A DNA stretch of 64,000 nt from a virus. Each line of letters starts with the position of its first letter. Position 1 is the stretch's first letter. This document shows, in pieces, positions 22,907-31,354 of the stretch. The stretch lies in IMG/VR virus record IMGVR_UViG_3300035182_002586, positions 186,001 to 250,000 of that record; one strand, given 5' to 3'. The position numbers were made by a program, and so were the translations under genes. The notes beneath the pieces were generated by a model, which was not told the DNA's origin, ran no database searches, and worked only from the letters and a program-made list of their open reading frames with translations.

Positions 22907-23530
22907 TCACCAGAAAGCGAAGTTGGCCCCAATGAATGGGTTGGAGCGCAGCTCGGAGAACGTTACGGCGTAGCCGAGATACAACCCGAAGTTTCTGGTG
23001 AGGTCGAGACCAACGCCAGCCCCGAACGACCGGATCCCCACGGCAACGTTGAAGTTCAACGAACGATAGAAAAACGGTTCGACCAGTACACCGACGTCCA
23101 CGGCGTCTGACCACGGGCTGCGCTTGAACGCGTCGAGCCCGAGGACCCCCATGGACGCCTTCACCCGGAAGCGGAACCCGTAGTCCGGCTCCACGTGCTG
23201 TGCAGCGACGATCTTCATGTTCCCGGAGCCGTCGACGCTGTACCCGCACCACGACATATGGAGCTTCCACGGCACGGGCTCTGAGCCGCTCCCGTAGATG
23301 CGGCTGTCCTTGTCCACCACGATGGTGATGGGGTCCACGGTGAAGGTCGGCTTCTCCGTCTGAAGGCAGTGCTTCTCCTTGAGGACCTTCACGAACACGT
23401 CCATGTCCTCTTTGGGCACGCACGTGGACCCCGCAGCGCAAGCTGTGGGCGTGGCAGGGTCACTCGCCCACGCGGCCGAAGAAGTCAGAAGGGCGAGAGC
23501 CGTTACGAGAACGGCTAGGGCGTGACGCAT
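22907..23530 (-). CDS. Exported envelope protein (207 aa), beta-barrel-like C-terminus
   Basis: Residues 1-23 are a typical Sec signal peptide (MRHALAVLVTALALLTSSAA, then WAS before the likely cleavage). Four Cys residues follow in the mature N-terminal half. The last 70 residues alternate polar and hydrophobic residues (VLVEPFFYRSLNFNVAVGI, LYLGYAVTFSEL) and end in a terminal Trp, as in outer-membrane beta-barrels. A phage-encoded envelope protein could act in lysis or in blocking superinfection. I recognise no family. It is in line with three membrane or zinc-ribbon genes upstream. Confidence 0.75.
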   Translation of the reverse strand: MRHALAVLVTALALLTSSAAWASDPATPTACAAGSTCVPKEDMDVFVKVLKEKHCLQTEKPTFTVDPITIVVDKDSRIYGSGSEPVPWKLHMSWCGYSVDGSGNMKIVAAQHVEPDYGFRFRVKASMGVLGLDAFKRSPWSDAVDVGVLVEPFFYRSLNFNVAVGIRSFGAGVGLDLTRNFGLYLGYAVTFSELRSNPFIGANFAFW

Positions 23531-23545
23531 GGGGAAGCCTCCCGT

Positions 23546-24454
23546 CTACTTGAATTCGCGGGCGAGGTGGTCGAGCCCGTCGACGAGTGCCCGCGTCTCT
23601 TTCTCGACGCGAAGAATGCCGTCGAGGGCCTTCTTGAGGTGGTCCGCGTGGGCCTTGGCAGCGTGGTCGCCTCCGTGGGCCATCATCGCGACCTCGGACT
23701 GGATGCCCTTGAGGAACTGCTCGCTCTGGTGAGTGCGAGCAAGAGCCTCGTTCATCCACTGGTGCACGTCACGGATGCGGTTCATGACCGAGCTGCCGGC
23801 GTACCGGCGCATCACGCGGACGGGCATCATGTCGGAGGCCGTCTTCACGTCCGCCATCCACGCCTTCGTCTCGCTCACGGTCTCCTGGATGAAGGACATG
23901 ATGCGGTTGGCTTCGTGGAGGATGTTCGCCTTCTCGAAGTCTTTGACGATCTCGTCCGCCATCTCGGCGACCGCGTAGAACGCATCACCCTTCTGCTTGA
24001 GACCGGGCCTGCGCTGATAGTTCTTCGGCAGGAAGCCGCGAGCCTCTTGACCCATGAGGCGCATCATGTTGAGGGCCGTCTGGAGCTTGCGCGTCGCCTC
24101 CTGCATGTCCTTCAGCGACAGCTCGGCGAGAGGTTCGAGCCGGTTCACGGCTGCCGTGCGCTGAGAGGACAGTTTCGGCATGGGAGCCATCTCCGGAGGC
24201 GGGTTGCACTGGTAGCACGAGTCAACGTACTCGGTGCGCTTCGGGCCCTTGCACCGGCACTGCATGGTGTTGCCGCAGGCTAGGCAGATCTTGTTCGTGT
24301 GCTCGTGGACGGGCGCCGGGACGACCTTGTGTTCCTCGCCGGGCTTGCACCTCTCGCACGAGTCCACGTAGACCACGGGGGTCTCGCCGTAGCACTTGCA
24401 CTGCTCGACGATGGCTCGGCAGGTGTTGCACAGGACGTGGTAGTGCCCGTCCAT
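23546..24454 (-). CDS. Tandem zinc-ribbon and coiled-coil protein (302 aa)
   Basis: The start is the ATG at 24454, after GGCGGGAG and close to the upstream stop. The first 90 residues contain two copies of one module: CNTCRAIVEQCKC then YVDSCERC, and CLACGNTMQCRC then YVDSCYQC. Each gives a complete Cys6-type site, so this is an internal duplication. The remainder is long alpha-helix with heptad-like spacing. A scaffolding or membrane-associated role is possible. No family is recognised. It lies in the membrane-protein cluster. Confidence 0.75.
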   Translation of the reverse strand: MDGHYHVLCNTCRAIVEQCKCYGETPVVYVDSCERCKPGEEHKVVPAPVHEHTNKICLACGNTMQCRCKGPKRTEYVDSCYQCNPPPEMAPMPKLSSQRTAAVNRLEPLAELSLKDMQEATRKLQTALNMMRLMGQEARGFLPKNYQRRPGLKQKGDAFYAVAEMADEIVKDFEKANILHEANRIMSFIQETVSETKAWMADVKTASDMMPVRVMRRYAGSSVMNRIRDVHQWMNEALARTHQSEQFLKGIQSEVAMMAHGGDHAAKAHADHLKKALDGILRVEKETRALVDGLDHLAREFK

Positions 24455-24456
24455 GA

Positions 24457-25014
24457 TCAACTCCCGCCGTACTTCTTGAGGAGGTCGTCGACGTGCTGAG
24501 CGGAGACCCCGGAGTTGTCCTTCACGGTCACCGCGATCACGTCAGGCTTCACGACGATCACCTTGTCCACGTCTTTGTTCTTCACCCCGTCCGGAAGCTG
24601 CACCTCGACGGGCTTGTCAGAACCCGGAGGCGTGAACGTCACCGTACTCGGGTTCGAGAAGAGTCCTGGGTTCTGGATCGGTACGACCACTGCCTGTGTG
24701 TCCCCCTTCGAGTCGGGGACGCCCACCGGGATGATCTTGCCGTCCTTGTCGACGCGGTTCGGAGGGACGGAGTTGGCAACGTCGATGACGGTCGCCTCCG
24801 GGTCCTTCTTGCCTAGCAGACGAGCCAGCCAGCCACCGATCTGTAGCTCTTTCAGCCCCATCGTGAGCAGGAGCCCTGCCAGGATGATGAGGACGATGGC
24901 CACGATGAGCCCCACGCCGGGAGCCAAGAGCTTCGTGCCGACCCACTTGAGGACGGCCTTCGTCTTCTCCCACGCCGTCGCCCAGAACGAGGGGCTCTCC
25001 TGAGTGTCAGCCAC
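24457..25014 (-). CDS. Single-pass membrane protein (185 aa)
   Basis: The start is the ATG at 25014. Residues 33-55 (GVGLIVAIVLIILAGLLLTM) form one very strong membrane helix. The N-terminal 30 residues are amphipathic and would face the cytoplasm. The C-terminal 120 residues are a polar domain with Pro/Asp/Val stretches and a final helix. It lies between the three-helix membrane gene and the zinc-ribbon gene. A lysis or envelope role fits the context but is an inference. Confidence 0.75.
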   Translation of the reverse strand: MADTQESPSFWATAWEKTKAVLKWVGTKLLAPGVGLIVAIVLIILAGLLLTMGLKELQIGGWLARLLGKKDPEATVIDVANSVPPNRVDKDGKIIPVGVPDSKGDTQAVVVPIQNPGLFSNPSTVTFTPPGSDKPVEVQLPDGVKNKDVDKVIVVKPDVIAVTVKDNSGVSAQHVDDLLKKYGGS

Positions 25015-25017
25015 GGC

Positions 25018-25434
25018 TCAGCCCTTCGGAGGCTCCGGGGGCTCCGGGTCCTTGGGGATCGGGATCTCGGCCGGAGCTGCCACCGAGGCTGCGGGCGGCG
25101 TGGAGTCCTTGTCCTTGCCTCCCAGCTCCTTGATGAACTTGCGGAAGTGGACGTAGACCCACCCGCTCGCCAGGCCGCAGATCCCGCCGTACATCACACG
25201 AGCGAGCACGCTGGTGAGGAGCGGCGTCGGCCACGGGAACTTCTTCGACAGTAGGCCGAGAACCATCCCCGTGCCGATGGCACCGAGGGGCAGGAAGATC
25301 CCCGCGTAGTACCGGTTGGTCGGCGCGGCGAGCCACACGGTCTCGACGATGCGTCGGATCGCGTAGGTGAAGACGAACACGCCGAGGCAGAGCAGGCCGG
25401 TCTGCCAGTTCACGAAGGTGGAGAACAGGTCCAT
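25018..25434 (-). CDS. Three-helix membrane protein, holin-like
   Basis: The start is the ATG at 25434. Hydrophobic segments at about residues 12-32, 44-62 and 72-95 predict three membrane helices. A basic stretch (HFRKFIKEL) and a Pro/Glu-rich tail follow. Three helices, short loops and a charged C-terminus are the layout of class I holins, but also of other small membrane proteins. No endolysin is in the window. The late-type TTCTTATC motif lies 30 bases upstream. Confidence 0.7.
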   Translation of the reverse strand: MDLFSTFVNWQTGLLCLGVFVFTYAIRRIVETVWLAAPTNRYYAGIFLPLGAIGTGMVLGLLSKKFPWPTPLLTSVLARVMYGGICGLASGWVYVHFRKFIKELGGKDKDSTPPAASVAAPAEIPIPKDPEPPEPPKG

Positions 25435-25464
25435 AAGGGGGAAGCCCTTTCACCCCCTACCGGG

Positions 25465-25472
25465 GATAAGAA
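25465..25472 (-). promoter_or_regulatory. Late-type promoter motif TTCTTATC
   Basis: TTCTTATC on the minus strand, preceded by GTTTT, ends 30 bases before the start codon at 25434. Similar motifs with similar spacing lie upstream of the 40070, 47112 and 54338 start codons. Confidence 0.5.
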
Positions 25473-25486
25473 AAACAGGGAGATCG

Positions 25487-25756
25487 TCAGTTCTCCTTGA
25501 CTTTGACGCCTTCCGTCAGAGAGACGACGTGACTGGTGGAACGCGTCACGTTGACCTCAGGGTCCAACGAGCTGACGGACAGCTCGCCGGCCTCCCACTT
25601 GTCGATCTCCACGAGCTTGCTGTGGATGGTCGCTGCCTGGTCCGGCGTCAGAACGGGGCTGGAGAGATGGTCGTGGAGGCGCTTACGCGCCACCGCGGCT
25701 GCTTCCCGTCGCTGCTCTACCGGGATGTCCAGGTAGTTCATGTGCTTGACGGCCAT
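25487..25756 (-). CDS. Small tail-region protein (89 aa)
   Basis: The ATG at 25756 overlaps the stop of the large structural gene (TGATG). The first 60 residues are an amphipathic helical pair (PVEQRREAAAVARKRLHDHL, then TIHSKLVEIDKWEAGEL) and the tail is beta-like (VNVTRSTSHVVSLTEG). The coupling to a structural gene suggests an assembly chaperone or a small structural component. No family is recognised. Confidence 0.65.
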   Translation of the reverse strand: MAVKHMNYLDIPVEQRREAAAVARKRLHDHLSSPVLTPDQAATIHSKLVEIDKWEAGELSVSSLDPEVNVTRSTSHVVSLTEGVKVKEN

Positions 25757-28700
25757 CAGGTCAACCTCGGGCTCAGGATGATGGTCGACGGATCGACCGC
25801 GTAGTGGACGTTGTTGGTCAGCAGCGGGTGCCCTTCGATGCGGTAGAGGTCTGCCGCTGCGGTCCCTTCGGCCGTCCCGTTCGTGCTGATGGCGATGTAG
25901 GAGGTCTTCGGGTTGGTGTCCTTGAGCTGGACGCCGTTCGTGATGACCAGCATCATCAGCTCGTCTCCCGGCGAAACCTCCGTGGCGCCTACGCTGGTGG
26001 GCGCGTTCCGAACGAGGAATGCTCGACCCGTGATGACGTTGGTGTGGCCTGCGGGTGCCTGGATCTGGCCTTGGGCGGCTACGACTTCCCCGCCCGGGTG
26101 CGAACCCGAAGCAGTGAAGGCGGACCCTCCACGGTTCGTCCGGAAGTTGACCAGGAGGGAGTAGTTCCCCTGTTCCCCGTCGACGTGCACCACAACGTCC
26201 CCGGGGGCGCCCGAAGCGGTCGAGGCAGCGTTGAGCGGAGCTTCCGACTGCTCCAGGGCACTCATCTGCGCGAGGCCCGCCATCAGCGTGCCCACGCCCG
26301 TGTTCCCGAGGTAGACGAACGTGCCTGCGGTCCCGTCCCCGAGGCCGAGGCTGCCCCCACGGAAGTCCTTGTCCCTCCACAGGGCGCCGAGCGGGAGACG
26401 CTCAGTGGCCCCTAGGTAGGCAGTATCGGCTTCGATGAGAGTGGCTTCGCCGCTCGCCGCTCCGTCGATCAGCACGCGCGGACGCGCTGCAATCGGAGAG
26501 ACCGGCGGGTAGACAGTGGGATCCTCGTAGCCCACGTTGCGGAAGTCGAAAGCGTTGGTGAGGAGGAGCGTCGGGTTCTTGGTGTCCCCGGAGAAGCGTC
26601 CCGTCCCGAGGGTCGTTGCGAAACCCACAGAGGCGAGGACTTCGAGGACCTTCTGGTTCGGCCGCGTGAGACCGTTCGGGATCAGGTGTGTGGTTGAGAG
26701 CTGGTAGGCGACGCCGCTCGTGAGAGGACCGGGGGCGTACCCGATGTCCGAGTAGCTCGTCTGCGAGCCCCACGCATCCCCCTGGTAGGGCGTACGCGAG
26801 TAGTTGACGACGACCTGATCGGTCCCCGTGGCGGGGCCCGGAAGCACGCTGGTCGGCCCGTTGATGATCGCGTTGACGTTGTTCGTGCGCACCGGGTCGA
26901 CGGCCTGGTTGCGCATCAGCGACGTGCTGGTCGGCCTCGTGAGCACGAGACGGAACTCGTGGTTGAGGTCGAACGAGCCCCGGTCGAAGCCGAAGATCGA
27001 CGACTCGATCACATAGTTCCCGGAAGCGAACGACGTGATCGGGTTGAGGACCGACTTCGAGAGGTCGAGCGCGTCGGCGTTGATGATGAACGTGCTGTCA
27101 CCATCGTCGTCGATCTCGACCCAGAAGGTCGGACCCTGGAAGTCCTGACGGAGCAGGTTGCGTGCGCCCGCGCCAGTGGGTGCACGCGTCGTCGGGTTGT
27201 ATGCCGACCCGTTGGCCTGGTAGTCACCCGCCTCATAGACGGCGAAGAGGCGGGCGATGCCGTAGAACGGCGGCAGTTCGAGGCCCATGCGGCCCAGGCC
27301 CCGGGTGTCCGTGAAGAAGCGGAGACCCGCGAACGTGATGCCACCGAAGGTGAACGCCGCGTTGTACGTCGCCGGGGTGCCCGGCGGGTTGAAGTTGAAC
27401 GTCGAGAAGATCGCGTACGACAGCGATCCGTTCGAGTACGGGACGTAGTTCTTGTCCCCGTCTGTGAAGGACGCGCCCTTCTTCGACAAGCACATGAAGT
27501 TGACGCCCTCAGCGAAGTTCGTGCTGGCCGCGTCCTGCCAGAGAATCGGGCAACGCACCTCGCCCCAACCGGGCACGAGATGCCGCGGAAGGGTCACGTA
27601 TAGGTTGTTGGTGCTCGCCGTGGGGAACGTCGTTCCCGAGAAGAGCTGGAGGGGATCGGTCGTTGCCCACTTCGGCGTGGCCGCATCCGCCTTGAGCAGC
27701 GGCATGAGGTTCTGCGCGTGCGAGAGCGTGTAGTTGACACCCACAGCCACGGGCATCGACGTTGCCAGCGTGAGCTTGGTCACGTCTGCGCCCGGAGCCA
27801 CCGCCGTCACGACGTAGGTTCCGGCTGCCCCACCGAGGGCTACAACGAGAACGTCTCCGATCTGCGTGCCCGCAGTGACGAAGTTCTTCGATGCATCCGT
27901 AAACGTCGTGGAACCAGCGCCGACACCCACAGTACCCGTCGTGAAAGACGTCGGGGCGACGTTGGCCGAGGTGCCGTCCATGGTCCGGAACTCGGTCGGC
28001 CACACGATGCGACGGAACGGCTGGAGGATGACCGTCTTCGAGCCGAGGTCCCCGTAGGTCTCTGCGGTCGAGGGTAGCGAGTTCTTGTACATCGCGCTCC
28101 GGTACTTCGACCAGAGCGGTGCCCACGTGATCCTCGTTGGCAGGTTCGTCGGCACGACCCCCGACTGCTGGAGAAGCAGCTCGGTGCTCGGGCTGATGTA
28201 GTTGACCGAGTGCATCGAGTCCGGCTTGCGGGAGAGACCGCGCCCTGCCCCGTACACGACGTGCGCCGTGATGTAGAGCTGGTTGCCGGTTGCCGGGAAG
28301 CTCGGTCCGAGCGTGATCACGAGGTCGTCGTTCGGCCCCGGGTTCGCCGGAGTCACCGTGTACAGTGACGCGGACACCGGGGTCGTCTGACCATCGACGC
28401 GGATGTCGACCGCGTGTGCGTACCCATCGTTGACGAAGCGCACCTGATCGGCGTCACCACCCGGGAGTCCGCTCTTGAACTGCGAAATCGGGATGGAGAG
28501 CACGTCGTTCGGAGAGAACACGCTCGGCGTTGCACGCGTCGTGTGCGTGACCGTCAGCGACAAGGACCACCCGACGTTGGACGGGGAAGGAACGGCCACG
28601 CCGTTGGCCTTCGCGATCAGCTCGACCGGCTGCAACGCAGCCGCGTCCGAGAAGATCATGCGGATGTCGTCGGCGCCGTCGAGACGAGTCACGCCGAGAG

Positions 28701-30096
28701 CAACACCACTGCCGACCGAAGCGATCTTGTCCTGGTACGCGACGAACGGACCCTGCGGCCCCGCGCCCGAGCGTTTCCAGTTGGCGCGGAGCTGTCCGCG
28801 CACGAGCTTGTCGAGGTTCGTTCGAAGCATCGCCTCGTAGTCGAACCCGTTCGGGTTGATCGCGTGGCGGAGATCGAGCACGTCGGTCGACGCGATCTGG
28901 TCCGAGAAGAGACCGTCAGGACGGCCTGACATGACCACGACCGGAGTGCCCGCTGCGTGCGTCTCGGCGCGGGTGCCGTTGACGCCACGGATCACGCCCG
29001 TGACGTTCGTACCCGTGATGCCCGCGTACGTCATCAGCTCGTCGCCGACCTTGATGAGGACCGGGAATGCAGGCGTCGCCGGGAGCGGCACCCCCGAGGA
29101 GGACGCCAGAACGAACGTCGTCGCAGCGGCCGTGATGGACGAAGCGAGCGTCGGAACCGTCGAGAACGTTAGGATTCCGGTTCGGTCGACCGCGAGCGGG
29201 TTCCGGTTGAACGCGCCGTTGAGGTTCTGGCTCGGGTCTCCCGACCAGGCCACGCCGTTGCGACGGAAGACGGCGGCGATCGGGATGGCGTACGTGTAGC
29301 CGTCGACCGTGCCGAGAGCGTTCGAGGTTCCATCCCCAGCTCGCCACAGACCGGGATCCCCCAGCGTGGTGCGCATGTTCTGGAAGATGAATGACGTCGG
29401 AGAAGCCGCAGCGCCCTGCGCCTTGACGATCGCCGGGTCGAAGCCGTCCGGGTTGCTCGTGAGACCCACGAGCCCCTTCGCGACACGGATGCGGTACTGG
29501 AGCTGGAGCCTCTGCGTCGTCTCGAAGCCGATGGCCGGATCGACGAGATCATCGGGGAGGAACGCGAAGCCACCCTCGACGTTGCCGTAGCGCCAGATGG
29601 CGGACCCTGCCGGCTTGTTCGTGGTCGACGGGTTCGGCGGGATACGCGCGACCCACGCCTCCAGGAACACGAAGTCGACTCGGAAGTCACCGCTGTTCGC
29701 GGGCGGGGGATCGAGAGCGATCACGTTCGTCGTGTCGCTGTTGTTCGGTGCACCGGGAGGCGTACCCGTACGCGTGCCTGCGACGGGGATGAGCCACCCG
29801 TTGACCGCAGCCCACATGACCGATTGGGTTTCGCCCGTGCGCTGACGTCCGAAGCGGAGCCAGTTCGACCACGCGGGGTTCGTCTGGAAGTCCGACGGGA
29901 GACTGGTTTCGTTGCCAAGCCAACCAGACGGGGTGTCTCGGAGGGCGCCCGTTCGGTGCTCCTCGTTCGAGATCTGCTGGAGGAAGTTCAACTCGGAGTC
30001 GAGCGGCGGCTTCCCTTCCTGCCAGAGAACCTGGAGGAATGCAGTACCTTGAGGGGCAAGAACCCGGGAGACCCCACCACCGAAGTTGTCGGTCAT
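25756..30096 (-). CDS. Large virion structural protein (1446 aa), paralogue of the 43042 protein
   Basis: The start is the ATG at 30096. The N-terminal 400 residues align with the 43042-45630 protein through shared landmarks: QEGKPPLDSELNFLQQ, TPSGW, VNGW, a V-x-L-E-x-W strand, LQYRIRV, LWRAGDGTSNALGTVDGY and FRRN, then a PDGLFSD...DLRHA block. The QxGKPxLDxELN pattern resembles DUF4815-type proteins of phage baseplates or fibres. The C-terminal 900 residues are beta-rich with Gly/Thr/Asn-rich strands and no clear enzyme motif. It would be an adhesin or baseplate part at the virion surface. Confidence 0.82.
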   Translation of the reverse strand: MTDNFGGGVSRVLAPQGTAFLQVLWQEGKPPLDSELNFLQQISNEEHRTGALRDTPSGWLGNETSLPSDFQTNPAWSNWLRFGRQRTGETQSVMWAAVNGWLIPVAGTRTGTPPGAPNNSDTTNVIALDPPPANSGDFRVDFVFLEAWVARIPPNPSTTNKPAGSAIWRYGNVEGGFAFLPDDLVDPAIGFETTQRLQLQYRIRVAKGLVGLTSNPDGFDPAIVKAQGAAASPTSFIFQNMRTTLGDPGLWRAGDGTSNALGTVDGYTYAIPIAAVFRRNGVAWSGDPSQNLNGAFNRNPLAVDRTGILTFSTVPTLASSITAAATTFVLASSSGVPLPATPAFPVLIKVGDELMTYAGITGTNVTGVIRGVNGTRAETHAAGTPVVVMSGRPDGLFSDQIASTDVLDLRHAINPNGFDYEAMLRTNLDKLVRGQLRANWKRSGAGPQGPFVAYQDKIASVGSGVALGVTRLDGADDIRMIFSDAAALQPVELIAKANGVAVPSPSNVGWSLSLTVTHTTRATPSVFSPNDVLSIPISQFKSGLPGGDADQVRFVNDGYAHAVDIRVDGQTTPVSASLYTVTPANPGPNDDLVITLGPSFPATGNQLYITAHVVYGAGRGLSRKPDSMHSVNYISPSTELLLQQSGVVPTNLPTRITWAPLWSKYRSAMYKNSLPSTAETYGDLGSKTVILQPFRRIVWPTEFRTMDGTSANVAPTSFTTGTVGVGAGSTTFTDASKNFVTAGTQIGDVLVVALGGAAGTYVVTAVAPGADVTKLTLATSMPVAVGVNYTLSHAQNLMPLLKADAATPKWATTDPLQLFSGTTFPTASTNNLYVTLPRHLVPGWGEVRCPILWQDAASTNFAEGVNFMCLSKKGASFTDGDKNYVPYSNGSLSYAIFSTFNFNPPGTPATYNAAFTFGGITFAGLRFFTDTRGLGRMGLELPPFYGIARLFAVYEAGDYQANGSAYNPTTRAPTGAGARNLLRQDFQGPTFWVEIDDDGDSTFIINADALDLSKSVLNPITSFASGNYVIESSIFGFDRGSFDLNHEFRLVLTRPTSTSLMRNQAVDPVRTNNVNAIINGPTSVLPGPATGTDQVVVNYSRTPYQGDAWGSQTSYSDIGYAPGPLTSGVAYQLSTTHLIPNGLTRPNQKVLEVLASVGFATTLGTGRFSGDTKNPTLLLTNAFDFRNVGYEDPTVYPPVSPIAARPRVLIDGAASGEATLIEADTAYLGATERLPLGALWRDKDFRGGSLGLGDGTAGTFVYLGNTGVGTLMAGLAQMSALEQSEAPLNAASTASGAPGDVVVHVDGEQGNYSLLVNFRTNRGGSAFTASGSHPGGEVVAAQGQIQAPAGHTNVITGRAFLVRNAPTSVGATEVSPGDELMMLVITNGVQLKDTNPKTSYIAISTNGTAEGTAAADLYRIEGHPLLTNNVHYAVDPSTIILSPRLT

Positions 30097-30277
30097 TTCT
30101 GCGATCCCTTCTGCATCCGGGGCCGCATCAATGGAAGCGCGGCCTCCCCGTGCGGAAGCATGAAAAGAAACGCGAGGGTGGCCCCTTGGCCCCGGTCGGG
30201 CACGAGACCTCCGGATGGGCTATGCCGCTGGTGTGGTCCGAGAATGTCCGAACGGGCACGAGAATGTCCGCCCCCTC
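30097..30277. other. Intergenic region upstream of two divergent genes
   Basis: About 180 bases between the start of the minus-strand structural gene and the promoter of the plus-strand lipoprotein. I see no convincing ORF, no TTCTTATC element at the usual distance from 30096, and no strong hairpin. It probably holds the minus-strand leader or a promoter I do not recognise. Confidence 0.4.
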
Positions 30278-30308
30278 GATGGATCGCCCCCGGGGTCGCG
30301 CTGTACAG
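30278..30308 (+). promoter_or_regulatory. Two-block promoter motif (GATGGATC-N16-TGTACAG) of the lipoprotein gene
   Basis: GATGGATC (30278-30285), a 16-base spacer starting GCCCCCGGGGTC, and TGTACAG (30302-30308). The ATG at 30326 follows 17 bases later with TAGGAG in between. This is the only copy inside the structural half and it points against the direction of the surrounding genes. Confidence 0.7.
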
Positions 30309-30325
30309 GGTCTAGGAGTGTTCCC

Positions 30326-31348
30326 ATGACCAAGACCAAGACCCTCTTCGTAGCGGTGACTTCAGCAATTCTCGCGGCCTGTTCAGGTGGTAACTTCGAC
30401 GTCGCGCCGGGGGACGACGACTCGGCCACGCTGGACACCGGAGCGGAGATCGAGACCCTCCCCAACATCGATGCCCCCGAGGTCGGGGACACCGGGACCG
30501 ACACGGGCGCCTCTGAGGCCGGGGACACCGGGACGATCGACAGCGCTCCCGAGGCCGGGGACACCGGGTCGGATACGGGTGCCTCTGAGGCCGGGGACAC
30601 CGGGACCGACACGGGCGCCTCTGAGGTCGGGGACACCGGGGTGGCCGACAGCGCTCCCGAGGCCGGGGACACCGGGACCGACACCGGGATGGTCGACTCG
30701 GGGGTGGTGGCCGACTCCGGCGACTCCGGCGACTCCGGCCCTCCCTGTACAGAGTGGACGAGGCGGTGCGTGGGGATGCAGTTGGAGCAGTGCGTTAGCA
30801 CGAGCGACGGTGGTACGAGCGATAGTGGCACGAGTAGCACTGCGTGGGTGACCATTGGCGGCCTCTGTAACTACGCCTGCCTCGACGCCACGAGCACGAA
30901 GAGGGCCACGTGCGCGTGCGATGCACCTCTCGGACGCTTCTCGACGGTCGCGGACACCAAGTCGCCCGACGGGTACGCCATCAAGGACACGAAGACCGGC
31001 CTCACGTGGGCCGACAGCGACATCAAAGCGTCGTTGTCGGGGATCTCGTTGGCGTGCGCCTCTTACGGAAAAGGCGGATGGCGCGTGCCCACGAAGGCCG
31101 AGTGGGAAGCCATCCTAGGGCAGGTCACGGGTCCTGTTCCGTACACTACGAACTACGCGCAGGTCTCGTGTTACGGGCCGGACGCCCCTCCCGTGTTCAA
31201 GTTCCCTGTGACTACAACGTCCCCTCTGACGCAGTACTGGTCGAGTGATTCGACGCCCACGGGCACGCCTCTGGTCATCGACATCTACTACGGAGAGTGG
31301 GTCACGGCGCCGGCCTCGTCGAACCAGCTCCGCTGCGTCCACGATTGA
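30326..31348 (+). CDS. Lipoprotein with 12-residue repeats and DUF1566-like domain (moron)
   Basis: The ATG at 30326 follows TAGGAG. Residues 1-19 are a lipoprotein signal peptide with lipobox LAAC (Cys19). Residues 52-123 are six 12-residue repeats (EAGDTGTDTGAS and variants), followed by a Ser/Gly/Asp linker. A Cys-rich stretch leads to the C-terminal domain: TGLTWAD, GGWRVPTKAEWEAIL, QYWSSDSTP and LRCVHD. This is the order of DUF1566 (Lcl-type, C-lectin-like) domains common in secreted myxobacterial proteins. It would sit on the cell surface or in the periplasm. Its strand, promoter and terminator set it apart from the structural genes, so superinfection exclusion or another lysogenic-conversion role is plausible. 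Confidence 0.85.
   Translation: MTKTKTLFVAVTSAILAACSGGNFDVAPGDDDSATLDTGAEIETLPNIDAPEVGDTGTDTGASEAGDTGTIDSAPEAGDTGSDTGASEAGDTGTDTGASEVGDTGVADSAPEAGDTGTDTGMVDSGVVADSGDSGDSGPPCTEWTRRCVGMQLEQCVSTSDGGTSDSGTSSTAWVTIGGLCNYACLDATSTKRATCACDAPLGRFSTVADTKSPDGYAIKDTKTGLTWADSDIKASLSGISLACASYGKGGWRVPTKAEWEAILGQVTGPVPYTTNYAQVSCYGPDAPPVFKFPVTTTSPLTQYWSSDSTPTGTPLVIDIYYGEWVTAPASSNQLRCVHD
30479..30694 (+). repeat. Six in-frame 36-base direct repeats
   Basis: Six tandem 36-base units each encode E(A/V)GDTG plus six variable residues (TDTGAS, TIDSAP, SDTGAS, TDTGAS, VADSAP, TDTGMV). The DNA of units is nearly identical (GGCCGGGGACACCGGG-type core), so copy number could change by slippage or recombination. Confidence 0.85.
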
Positions 31349-31354
31349 AACGAC

